Positions 1 through 5,830 of a stretch of DNA of 5,931 nt are shown here, piece by piece. Numbering within the stretch: the stretch's first letter is position 1; the number at the start of each line of letters is the position of its first letter. A model generated the notes under the pieces. It was not told where the DNA came from. It made no database searches and saw only the letters and a program-made list of their open reading frames with translations. The stretch is from NCBI GenBank assembly GCA_964514665.1, contig CAZESH010000274.1:1-5931 (forward strand), given 5' to 3'. The position numbers and the translations under genes are program-made. The DNA is from CAZESH01 sp964514665. GTDB taxonomy: Bacteria > Bacillota > Bacilli > Paenibacillales > KCTC-25726.

Positions 1-210
1 ACCTTCCACGAAGGGGCGAGCGAACCTTCGTTGGAAATTCATATTTTTGATTTTGAACGAAATATTTACGGGAAATCGCTGCAGGTCCAATTCATCGATT
101 TCATCCGAACCGAAAGAAAGTTTGATACTGTTGGGCAATTGGTTGAACAAATCCGCATGGATATGAAGCAAGCTCAGGAACGGTTAAAACGTCATTTACT
201 TCAATCTTAG
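1..210 (+). CDS. ribF: RibF, bifunctional riboflavin kinase / FAD synthetase, C-terminal fragment
   Basis: The frame is open from the window edge to TAG at 208-210 and gives the last 69 residues; the 5' part lies outside the window. The visible part contains LEIHIFDFERNIYGKSL followed by VQFIDFIRTERKFD. This is the end of the riboflavin kinase domain: an E-x-H-x-x-D-F strand, the YGK turn, then the F-x-x-x-x-R-x-E-x-K-F-D helix region. Glu12 of the visible part sits where riboflavin kinases carry their conserved catalytic glutamate. The enzyme phosphorylates riboflavin to FMN and, through the N-terminal domain not seen here, adenylylates FMN to FAD in the cytoplasm. ribF directly before rpsO is the usual Bacilli order. 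The rpsO promoter overlaps its last codons. Identity is inferred from the C-terminal domain only, but the motif set and gene order make it secure. Confidence 0.93.
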   Translation, partial: TFHEGASEPSLEIHIFDFERNIYGKSLQVQFIDFIRTERKFDTVGQLVEQIRMDMKQAQERLKRHLLQS

Positions 211-224
211 GGATGTGGTATACT
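195..224 (+). promoter_or_regulatory. Probable SigA promoter of rpsO with extended -10
   Basis: TATACT at 219-224 is preceded by TG at 216-217, making an extended -10 (TGGTATACT). An 18-bp spacer separates it from TTTACT at 195-200, which matches four of six bases of TTGACA. The predicted start of transcription is near 230-232. The promoter overlaps the 3' end of ribF, so rpsO can be transcribed independently of ribF. Assigned by consensus only. Confidence 0.6.
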
Positions 225-230
225 ATTTTC

Positions 231-329
231 CGTTGTCGGTCTTACCGGCTGAACCTTGGCATGGAATGCCGCTGTCTCCGGCGCATTCTGGGCTGCAGGC
301 GATTAATCGAGAAAAAGGAGGTGAACAGG
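231..329 (+). promoter_or_regulatory. Structured rpsO 5' leader, candidate S15 autoregulatory RNA
   Basis: The predicted untranslated leader contains two clean hairpins. One is GTCGGT(235-240)/ACCGGC(244-249) with a 3-nt loop and one G-U pair. The other is GGCAT(258-262)/ATGCC(266-270) with a GGA loop. The linker between them holds ACCTT (253-257), which could pair with GAGGT (318-322) inside the Shine-Dalgarno sequence. A CGATTAATCG palindrome lies at 300-309. In Geobacillus and other Firmicutes, S15 is known to bind its own structured leader and repress translation. That this leader works the same way is inferred from position and foldability; I cannot confirm the family's conserved binding motif by eye. 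Confidence 0.45.
314..324 (+). promoter_or_regulatory. Ribosome binding site of rpsO
   Basis: AAAGGAGGTGA is a near-perfect complement of the 16S rRNA 3' end, and 8 nt separate GGAGG from ATG 330. It fixes the S15 start at 330, although the reading frame stays open upstream to at least 213. Confidence 0.9.
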
Positions 330-599
330 ATGGCAATTTCACAAGAAGAAAAACAACAACTGATCGAAACTTACAAGACGCATGAATCGGACACCGGATC
401 TCCCGAGGTTCAAATCGCTATCCTTACCAAGAGTATTGTGACATTGACAGATCATTTGCGCGTGCACAAGAAAGATCATCATTCCCGCCGCGGATTGTTG
501 AAGATGGTCGGACAGCGCCGCAAGCTTTTGACTTATTTGAAAAACAAAGACGTCAATAGGTATAGTACCCTGATTGAAAAATTGGGACTCAGAAGATAA
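330..599 (+). CDS. rpsO: 30S ribosomal protein S15
   Basis: The 89-residue product has the standard length of bacterial S15. It starts MAISQEEKQQLIETYKTHES, carries the S15 signature region DTGSPEVQIAILT (about residues 21-33), and continues with DHLRVHKKDHHSRRGLLKMVGQR (split here as DHLRVHKKDHHS, about 41-52, and RRGLLKMVGQR, about 53-63). It ends LIEKLGLRR. S15 is a four-helix protein that binds the central domain of 16S rRNA early in small-subunit assembly and helps form an intersubunit bridge. The ATG at 330 was chosen because a strong ribosome binding site precedes it and the N-terminus matches the family. The gene has its own promoter and leader upstream and an intrinsic terminator 13 nt after its stop, so it can be a single-gene transcript, with pnp reached by read-through or a separate start. 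Confidence 0.98.
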   Translation: MAISQEEKQQLIETYKTHESDTGSPEVQIAILTKSIVTLTDHLRVHKKDHHSRRGLLKMVGQRRKLLTYLKNKDVNRYSTLIEKLGLRR

Positions 600-612
600 C
601 AGCAAGACATTG

Positions 613-666
613 CAGCCAGGTTGTCGAACGACGATTAGTCGGTTCCATAATCTGGTTGTTTTTTTT
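613..666 (+). terminator. Rho-independent terminator after rpsO
   Basis: CAGCCAGGTT (613-622) pairs with AATCTGGTTG (649-658) in a 10-bp stem with two G-U pairs. An inner arm extends it: GAAC (626-629) with GTTC (642-645) and GAC (630-632) with GTC (638-640) around a GATTA loop, with one bulged G. Eight T residues follow at 659-666. Position just after the rpsO stop and the uninterrupted U-tract make this a strong intrinsic terminator. It separates rpsO from pnp and probably reduces read-through. Confidence 0.88.
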
Positions 667-745
667 CGTTTATGCGCTTGTGATCTTATGAATTCTAAAA
701 AGCAGGAAATACTATTCAATATGCAGAAAAAATGATATGTTATTT

Positions 746-787
746 TTATGTGACTACATAAGTTCCAACAATTTCATGTGTATGTTG
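746..787 (+). repeat. Two adjacent small inverted repeats in the pnp upstream region
   Basis: TTATGT (746-751) and ACATAA (756-761) form a perfect 6-bp inverted repeat around GACT. Directly after it, CAACA (766-770) and TGTTG (783-787) form a 5-bp inverted repeat around a 12-nt loop. They end 5 nt before the pnp Shine-Dalgarno sequence. They could be RNA hairpins in the pnp leader or a DNA operator. I see no convincing SigA promoter in 667-745 with good -35 and -10 boxes, so where pnp transcription begins is open. The repeats are real in the sequence; any function is inference. Confidence 0.5.
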
Positions 788-792
788 CAGAC

Positions 793-800
793 AAGGAGGG
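793..800 (+). promoter_or_regulatory. Ribosome binding site of pnp
   Basis: AAGGAGGG lies 5 nt before ATG 806 and selects this start. The upstream in-frame ATGs at 737 and after have no such site. Confidence 0.88.
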
Positions 801-805
801 AATAC

Positions 806-2914
806 ATGCTAAACAAAGTTGAGATGAATTTGGCCGGCAGACCTTTAATCCTGGAATGCGGGAAGTTGGCCAAGCAAGCGAATGCAGCTGTAACCGTGCG
901 CTATGGCGATACGGTTGTGCTTTGTACGGTGACTGCTTCTCCCGGTCCGAAAGACCTGGATTTTTTTCCTTTGACCGTCAACTATGAAGAACGTTTGTAT
1001 GCGGTAGGGAAAATACCTGGGGGATTTATCAAAAGGGAAGGGCGTCCAAGCCAAAAAGCGATTTTGGCCAGCCGTTTGACGGACAGACCTATTCGTCCTT
1101 TATTTCCAGAGGGCTTTAGAAACGATGTGCAAATCGTCAATCTGGTGATGAGTGTGGATCAGGATTGTTCTCCGGAAATTTCCGCAATGATCGGAACCTC
1201 CGCAGCCCTGGCGATTTCCGATGTGCCTTTTGACGGTCCGATAGGCGGGGTAGTGGTAGGAAGGATAAACGATCAATTTATCATTAATCCTACCGTCGAA
1301 CAAGCCAAAATCAGCGACATTTACCTGGTGGTCGCAGGAACGAAAGACGCCATCATGATGGTTGAAGCCGAAGCTAATGAAGTGCCGGAAGAACTTATGC
1401 TGGAAGCGATCATGTTCGGTCATGAAGAAATCAAAAAAATCGTGGCCATACAGGAGCAGTTGGTGGGAATGGCCGGAAAACCGAAGATGGAAGTCAAATT
1501 GCATCAGGTAGATGAGCAAGTCAACAAAGATGTGCGCGAATTTGCCAAGGAACGTCTGGTTGAAGCGATCCGCATTTCCGAGAAGCAAGCGAGACAGGAT
1601 GCCATCGATGCCATCAATGCGGAAACGGTTGAGCATTTTACCGCTGTGTATGAAGAGACGCCCGGGCAAATGTCGGACGTGCATGAGGTGCTGCACGACA
1701 TTGTCAAGGAGGAAGTACGCCGTCTGATCACACATGACAAAATTCGTCCCGACGGCCGTCAATTAACGGAAATCCGCCCGATCGACAGCGAAGTAGGCAT
1801 CCTTCCGAGAACGCACGGTTCCGGATTGTTCACACGGGGGCAAACCCAGGCGCTTAGCATATGTACACTGGGTGCACTTGGAGATGTGCAAATTCTTGAC
1901 GGTATCGACCTCGAGGAGTCCAAACGGTTCATGCATCACTATAATTTTCCTCCGTTTTCGGTCGGCGAGGCCAGACCGCTGCGACCGCCGGGAAGACGGG
2001 AAATCGGCCACGGTGCACTGGGCGAAAGGGCATTGGAGAAAGTCATACCGCCTGAATCCGAATTTCCGTATACGATTCGTCTCGTATCCGAAGTGCTGGA
2101 ATCGAACGGTTCCACTTCGCAGGCCAGCATTTGTGCCAGTACGATGGCCATGATGGATGCCGGTGTTCCGATCAAAGCTCCGGTAGCGGGCGTTGCCATG
2201 GGCTTGATTAAAGACGGAGAGCATGTTTCGATTTTGACCGATATTCAGGGCATGGAAGACCATCTCGGCGATATGGATTTTAAAGTGGCCGGCACGGAAC
2301 AAGGCGTCACCGCCATTCAGATGGATATTAAAATCGACGGCATTAACCGGGAGATTCTGGCTCAAGCACTGCAGCAAGCCAAAGAAGGAAGAATGTTCAT
2401 TCTTGGAAAAATGCTGCAGTGCATTCAACAGCCGAGAAAAGAGCTTTCTCCTTATGCTCCGAAAATCCTCACGATGCAAATTAATCCCGATAAAATTCGC
2501 GATGTCATTGGTCCCGGCGGTAAAATCATCAACAAAATCATCGATGAAACCGGCGTGAAAATCGATATCGAGCAGGATGGCCGCGTATTCATCACCTCTG
2601 CCAACGAGGAAATGAACAATAAGGCCAGAACAACAATCGAGAATATCGTGAAGGAAGTTGTCGTCGGCGAAACCTATTTGGGCACAGTCAAACGAATCGA
2701 AAAGTTCGGCGCGTTTGTGGAAATTCTTCCAGGCAAGGAAGGGCTTGTCCATATTTCCCAGCTTTCGACTGAAAGAGTTGCCAAAGTAGAGGATGTGCTC
2801 TCGCTTGGAGATACGATTACTGTTAAAGTGACCGAAATCGACAATCAGGGCAGAATCAACCTTTCCAGAAAAGCGGCTCTTGCGGCACAGGTTCCAAGCA
2901 AGCAAGAATCATAA
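806..2914 (+). CDS. pnp: Polynucleotide phosphorylase (polyribonucleotide nucleotidyltransferase)
   Basis: The full-length 702-residue enzyme degrades RNA 3' to 5' by phosphorolysis, releasing nucleoside diphosphates, and can run in reverse to add tails. It acts as a homotrimer in the cytoplasm, usually with RNases and helicases. Domain order is complete. The first RNase PH-like domain includes YAVGKIPGGFIKREGRPS (about 70-87) and DRPIRPLFPEGF. A helical linker follows, then the second RNase PH-like domain with PPGRREIGHGALGERAL. Its catalytic stretch has Asp485, Asp491 and Lys493, matching E. coli Asp486, Asp492 and Lys494. The KH domain has the GXXG loop GPGG (569-572), and an S1 domain spans about 621-692. 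The start at 806 gives MLNKVEMNLAGRPL, typical of the family, and has a strong ribosome binding site; longer in-frame forms from 737 would add an unrelated tail. All key residues are present, and nothing is truncated. Confidence 0.98.
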   Translation: MLNKVEMNLAGRPLILECGKLAKQANAAVTVRYGDTVVLCTVTASPGPKDLDFFPLTVNYEERLYAVGKIPGGFIKREGRPSQKAILASRLTDRPIRPLFPEGFRNDVQIVNLVMSVDQDCSPEISAMIGTSAALAISDVPFDGPIGGVVVGRINDQFIINPTVEQAKISDIYLVVAGTKDAIMMVEAEANEVPEELMLEAIMFGHEEIKKIVAIQEQLVGMAGKPKMEVKLHQVDEQVNKDVREFAKERLVEAIRISEKQARQDAIDAINAETVEHFTAVYEETPGQMSDVHEVLHDIVKEEVRRLITHDKIRPDGRQLTEIRPIDSEVGILPRTHGSGLFTRGQTQALSICTLGALGDVQILDGIDLEESKRFMHHYNFPPFSVGEARPLRPPGRREIGHGALGERALEKVIPPESEFPYTIRLVSEVLESNGSTSQASICASTMAMMDAGVPIKAPVAGVAMGLIKDGEHVSILTDIQGMEDHLGDMDFKVAGTEQGVTAIQMDIKIDGINREILAQALQQAKEGRMFILGKMLQCIQQPRKELSPYAPKILTMQINPDKIRDVIGPGGKIINKIIDETGVKIDIEQDGRVFITSANEEMNNKARTTIENIVKEVVVGETYLGTVKRIEKFGAFVEILPGKEGLVHISQLSTERVAKVEDVLSLGDTITVKVTEIDNQGRINLSRKAALAAQVPSKQES

Positions 2915-2940
2915 ACAATCAATCGAATAGAAATATTTCA

Positions 2941-2970
2941 AAAGAGTCAGAATTGTTCTGTCTCTTTTTT
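2941..2970 (+). terminator. Probable intrinsic terminator after pnp
   Basis: AAAGAG (2941-2946) pairs with CTCTTT (2962-2967), and CAGAA (2948-2952) with TTCTG (2956-2960). A single T-T mismatch interrupts the stem and the loop is TTG. A run of six T residues ends it at 2965-2970. The stem is AU-rich, so termination may be partial and some transcripts could continue into ylxY. Confidence 0.65.
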
Positions 2971-2986
2971 AGTTTGTGTCCGATTG

Positions 2987-3015
2987 TTCTATTCCCTGAC
3001 AAGCCATCATACATA
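2987..3015 (+). promoter_or_regulatory. Candidate SigE-type (mother-cell sporulation) promoter of ylxY
   Basis: CATACATA at 3008-3015 fits the SigE -10 consensus cATACAnT at all but the final position. TTCTATT at 2987-2993 fits the -35 consensus kmATATT at five of seven positions. The spacer is 14 nt, within the known 14-15 range. The implied transcript start near 3021-3023 leaves about 25 nt to the ylxY start codon, including its ribosome binding site. The consensus match and a downstream gene of a spore-former family support the call; no experimental evidence is visible. Confidence 0.42.
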
Positions 3016-3033
3016 TTAGGACAAACTGTTGTC

Positions 3034-3039
3034 AAGGAG
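3034..3039 (+). promoter_or_regulatory. Ribosome binding site of ylxY
   Basis: AAGGAG lies 9 nt before ATG 3049, favouring that start over the in-frame ATG at 3058 and over upstream in-frame codons. A small hairpin, GACAA (3020-3024) with TTGTC (3029-3033), ends directly beside it. Confidence 0.7.
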
Positions 3040-3048
3040 CAGATAGGA

Positions 3049-4086
3049 ATGCCTAGGATGCCATTTAAAAAAACCGTCATATATTTCGCGCTGTTTGCCG
3101 TTTTGTATTGGGCGATCGGCCAACTGCGTCCGGTAAATGCTTTTGTGCATTTGGTCAGGGTCCAATCATCCGAACAGAGTTCCTTGAACGGTATCCGCTC
3201 GGATCCGGCCTTTTTGACGTTGAACCTGGATGAGACAGGAAAGCAGGCGCTGTATAACCGGATCAAGCAGAAAGCGGAAGAAACCAGAATTGCGCCCGTT
3301 AATGCCAAAATTGACCGCGTATGGAAGGCAATTCCCGGATATAACGGCTTGGAAATCGATGTGGATAAAACATATAAGGTTGCACTTAACAACGGCGATT
3401 TAAACCATCTTCATGCCGTTTACAGAGAAATTCCGCCAAGCGTAAATTTGGAGGATTTGCCCCCAAATCCGATTTACAAGGGTAATTCAAACAAGCCGAT
3501 GGTTTCGCTCATGATCAATGTTGCTTGGGGGGATGCTTATCTGCCCTCCATTTTGAGTACGCTGAAAAAAGAAAACGTGCACGCCACATTTTTCCTCGAT
3601 GGCACCTGGCTCAGTAAAAACATGGATGCTGCCAGAGAAATACTGGCACAAGGTCACGAAATATCCAATCACGCTTACACTCATAAAAACATGAGTACTT
3701 TAAGCGCCGCACAAGCTGAAGCGGAAATAAACAAAACCGAAACGCTGCTGCAGCAGCTGCATGTGGAAAATCATTTATTCGCTCCGCCTTCCGGAGATTA
3801 CGACATGGATACCGTGCACATTGCTGCCAAACAGGGGCTGAAAACCGTGCTTTGGACGATTGATACCGTGGATTGGAAAAATCCGTCGCCGGAGTGGATT
3901 GTAGCCAAAATTTCAAGGAATCTCGAGCCCGGATCGATGATTCTGATGCATCCTACCTCCGCCTCAAGCAGAGCTCTTCCGCAACTCATCCGTACAATCA
4001 AGAGCAAAGATTTGACGATTGGTACCGTCAGCCAGCTGATTTCGCCAAAACGCGTTCCGAATATTGAGCCGCCATTGGATTTTTGA
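3049..4086 (+). CDS. ylxY: YlxY-like polysaccharide deacetylase-family protein, probable sporulation protein
   Basis: The 345-residue product begins with basic residues (MPRMPFKK) and a hydrophobic stretch at about 9-26, an uncleaved membrane anchor or signal peptide, so the rest should lie outside the membrane. Residues about 35-150 are a region I cannot assign. A NodB-type deacetylase fold follows from about 150. Motif 1 is unusual: the normal acidic pair of TFDDG is replaced by N157-V158 in INVAWGD. Motif 2 keeps His208 and His212 (HAYTH). Motif 3 reads FAPPSG, with Ala245 where an arginine is usual. Motif 4 (DTVDW, 272-276) and motif 5 (LMHP, His301) are kept. From memory, B. subtilis YlxY shares these replacements and is also next to pnp and mlpA, so they look like family traits. 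Classical metal-dependent deacetylation is therefore doubtful, and the target is unknown. Start chosen by ribosome binding site. The family is restricted to endospore formers. Confidence 0.87.
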   Translation: MPRMPFKKTVIYFALFAVLYWAIGQLRPVNAFVHLVRVQSSEQSSLNGIRSDPAFLTLNLDETGKQALYNRIKQKAEETRIAPVNAKIDRVWKAIPGYNGLEIDVDKTYKVALNNGDLNHLHAVYREIPPSVNLEDLPPNPIYKGNSNKPMVSLMINVAWGDAYLPSILSTLKKENVHATFFLDGTWLSKNMDAAREILAQGHEISNHAYTHKNMSTLSAAQAEAEINKTETLLQQLHVENHLFAPPSGDYDMDTVHIAAKQGLKTVLWTIDTVDWKNPSPEWIVAKISRNLEPGSMILMHPTSASSRALPQLIRTIKSKDLTIGTVSQLISPKRVPNIEPPLDF

Positions 4087-4105
4087 TAGTATAGGATGGT
4101 ATACA
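4075..4105 (+). promoter_or_regulatory. Weak candidate promoter before mlpA
   Basis: TATACA at 4100-4105 is preceded by TG at 4097-4098, giving an extended -10 similar to that before rpsO. The best -35 is TTGGAT at 4075-4080, matching three of six bases, with a long 19-bp spacer. The ATACA core could instead be read as a SigE-like -10, but no suitable -35 lies 14-15 nt upstream. It overlaps the end of ylxY. mlpA may equally be expressed only by read-through from ylxY. Confidence 0.25.
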
Positions 4106-4125
4106 AACATTGAAGTAACTTGCTT

Positions 4126-4131
4126 AGGAGG
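4126..4131 (+). promoter_or_regulatory. Ribosome binding site of mlpA, selecting a GTG start
   Basis: AGGAGG directly touches the ATG at 4132, leaving no spacing for that codon, but sits 6 nt before GTG 4138, the normal distance. GTG 4138 also gives an N-terminus (MIKFQLDNGLRVVYE) that matches the family. Confidence 0.8.
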
Positions 4132-4137
4132 ATGACG

Positions 4138-5406
4138 GTGATTAAATTCCAGCTCGACAATGGGTTAAGAGTAGTTTACGAAAAAATTCCCGCTTCCAGG
4201 TCCGTATCTTTCGGCATCTGGGTAAAAACGGGTTCGCGTAATGAAAATGCCGAGAATAACGGGATTTCCCATTTTATTGAACATATGCTTTTCAAAGGAA
4301 CGGATCGGTATTCCGCCAGAGAAATCGCCGAAATTTTCGATGGCATCGGCGGAAATGTCAATGCCTTTACCGCCAAAGAGTATACTTGCTATTATGCCAA
4401 GGTATTGGACCAGCATTTGCCGCTTGCGGTGGAAGTGCTGTCCGATATGTTTTTTCATTCGAAATTTGACAAGGATGAGTTGGCGAAAGAAAAAAACGTG
4501 ATCATCGAAGAAATCTCCATGTATGAAGACACGCCGGATGATCTCGTGCATGATTTGGTCACGAAAGCCGCATACGGTTCACATTCGCTCGGTTATCCGA
4601 TTTTGGGAAATGAACATAATCTCAGCAGTTTTTCCGAAGCTGATCTGCGCAATTATATGAACGATTACTATACCGTTGAAAATACTGTCATAAGCTTGGC
4701 CGGCAATATCGAAGAGGAATCCATAGTAGGGCTGCTCACCAAACATTTCTCTTCGTTTAGTGCCAGATCTGCCGAAAGGAAGAGCAGCCTCCCGGTATTT
4801 GAGGGAAAAGCGATCTATCACAAGAAACAAACCGAACAGCATCATCTATGTCTCTCATTGCCCGGATTTGCAGCAGGCGAAGATGGACTTTTTGCCATGA
4901 TTTTATTGAATAACGCGTTGGGCGGCGGAATGAGCTCTCGCTTATTCCAGGAAATTCGTGAAAAGCGGGGCTTGGCCTATTCTATTTATTCCTACCACTC
5001 CTCCTTCTTAGACAGCGGACTATTTACGATATATGCAGGAACTGCTCCTCGTCAAACCGAAGAAGTAATGAAGGTAATATCGGAGGTTCTAAACGACATT
5101 CGCGTCAACGGCTTAACCGAGAAAGAGCTTCATCAAGGCAAGGAACAATTAAAGGGCAGCCTGATTCTCAGTTTGGAAAGCACAAGCAGCAGAATGAATC
5201 GTCTGGGGAAAAATGAACTGATCCTCGGTTCCCACTTTTCGCTCGATGAAATGCTCGATAAGATTCAACAGGTTTCCATGGAAGAAATCCGCGCATTAAT
5301 TGAATTTATGTTTTCCGAACCGTTTTCGGCAGCACTTGTCGGCGGATCCGATAAAAGCTTGAATCAATTCAGGAGGGATCAATTTGTCGTATCAAATTCA
5401 AATTAA
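4138..5406 (+). CDS. mlpA: M16 family zinc peptidase, MlpA/YmxG (mitochondrial processing peptidase-like)
   Basis: The 422-residue product has the usual length for bacterial single-chain M16B peptidases. The inverted zinc motif HxxEH is intact: His45, Glu48 and His49 in SHFIEHMLFKGT. A third ligand is supplied by Glu124 or Glu125 in NVIIEEISMYED, about 75 residues downstream as expected. The C-terminal half has the family's GGGMSSRLFQEIREKRGLAYS segment (split: GGGMSSRLFQEIREK then RGLAYSIYSYHSS), containing the conserved arginine-tyrosine pair. There is no signal peptide, so the enzyme should be cytoplasmic. The close match to B. subtilis MlpA, including the MIK start, supports GTG 4138. The B. 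subtilis gene has been reported to affect expression of secreted proteases; the natural substrate is not known to me. It lies 51 nt after ylxY, and its 3' end overlaps dut by 23 nt, so mlpA and dut are almost certainly co-transcribed. Confidence 0.95.
   Translation: MIKFQLDNGLRVVYEKIPASRSVSFGIWVKTGSRNENAENNGISHFIEHMLFKGTDRYSAREIAEIFDGIGGNVNAFTAKEYTCYYAKVLDQHLPLAVEVLSDMFFHSKFDKDELAKEKNVIIEEISMYEDTPDDLVHDLVTKAAYGSHSLGYPILGNEHNLSSFSEADLRNYMNDYYTVENTVISLAGNIEEESIVGLLTKHFSSFSARSAERKSSLPVFEGKAIYHKKQTEQHHLCLSLPGFAAGEDGLFAMILLNNALGGGMSSRLFQEIREKRGLAYSIYSYHSSFLDSGLFTIYAGTAPRQTEEVMKVISEVLNDIRVNGLTEKELHQGKEQLKGSLILSLESTSSRMNRLGKNELILGSHFSLDEMLDKIQQVSMEEIRALIEFMFSEPFSAALVGGSDKSLNQFRRDQFVVSNSN
5371..5377 (+). 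promoter_or_regulatory. Ribosome binding site of dut, selecting a TTG start inside mlpA
   Basis: AGGAGGG lies in the coding end of mlpA, 6 nt before TTG 5384. No comparable site precedes the next in-frame ATG at 5411, where the upstream bases are AT-rich mlpA end and stop. Confidence 0.8.
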
Positions 5407-5830
5407 ACGCATGCCCGGAAACGAAGACATTCCCTTGCCGGTCAAAATGTCGCAAGCGGCAAGCGGATTTGACCTGCATGCCGCCGTCACCGAAGCGGTT
5501 GAAGTGCAGCCCGGCGAAAGGGCTTTGATTCCCACCGGGATAGCCATCAGCATGCCGATTCGATTGGAAGCCCAGGTGCGTCCGCGCAGCGGTCTCGCTT
5601 TAAAACACGGAATAACGGCGCTCAATTCTCCAGGCACGATCGATGCCGATTACCGCGGGGAAATCAAAGTGATCCTGATTAATCATGGTCAGCAGCCGTT
5701 TACCATCCAACGCAACGAAAGAATTGCCCAACTGGTATTTCAAAAAATTCCCGAAGTTGATTTTATTGAAGTGCAGGAGCTGGATGCTTCAACCCGCGGC
5801 TCAGGCGGCTTCGGCCATACCGGCAAATAA
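5384..5830 (+). CDS. dut: Deoxyuridine 5'-triphosphate nucleotidohydrolase (dUTPase)
   Basis: The 148-residue protein is a typical homotrimeric dUTPase that hydrolyses dUTP to dUMP and pyrophosphate, keeping uracil out of DNA and supplying dUMP for thymidylate synthesis. All five family motifs are visible: ASGFDLHAA (26-34), RPRSGLA (66-72), LNSPGTIDADYRGEIKV (80-96) with the likely catalytic Asp87, RIAQLVF (113-119), and the flexible C-terminal arm RGSGGFGHTG (138-147). The TTG start is chosen from the ribosome binding site at 5371-5377 and because it gives SYQIQIKRMPGNEDIPLPVK, the expected beginning of the first strand; starting at ATG 5411 would cut this strand. The first 23 nt overlap mlpA in another frame, indicating translational linkage. 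No terminator-like hairpin with a T-run follows its stop within the window. Confidence 0.96.
   Translation: MSYQIQIKRMPGNEDIPLPVKMSQAASGFDLHAAVTEAVEVQPGERALIPTGIAISMPIRLEAQVRPRSGLALKHGITALNSPGTIDADYRGEIKVILINHGQQPFTIQRNERIAQLVFQKIPEVDFIEVQELDASTRGSGGFGHTGK

Noticed and set aside
213..329. In-frame N-terminal extension of rpsO
   Set aside because: The frame is open but the extension is Cys- and Arg-rich, overlaps the promoter -10 and leader hairpins, and no ribosome binding site precedes ATG 213 or 261. S15 proteins begin at the position given by ATG 330.
737..805. In-frame extension of pnp by 23 residues
   Set aside because: No ribosome binding site precedes ATG 737, while ATG 806 has a strong one and matches the known PNPase N-terminus.
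1763..2905. Long reverse-strand open frame (380 codons) opposite pnp, with another at 1100-1762
   Set aside because: Both are antisense shadows of the highly conserved pnp gene. Their products are His/Phe-rich with no recognisable domain, and I see no binding site or promoter for them.
2953..3048. In-frame extension of ylxY by 32 residues
   Set aside because: It would begin inside the loop and right arm of the pnp terminator hairpin and lacks a binding site; ATG 3049 has AAGGAG at proper spacing ahead of a basic plus hydrophobic N-terminus.
4120..4137. TTG 4120 or ATG 4132 as mlpA start
   Set aside because: TTG 4120 lies upstream of the Shine-Dalgarno sequence, and ATG 4132 touches it directly. 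GTG 4138 has normal spacing and the conserved MIK start.
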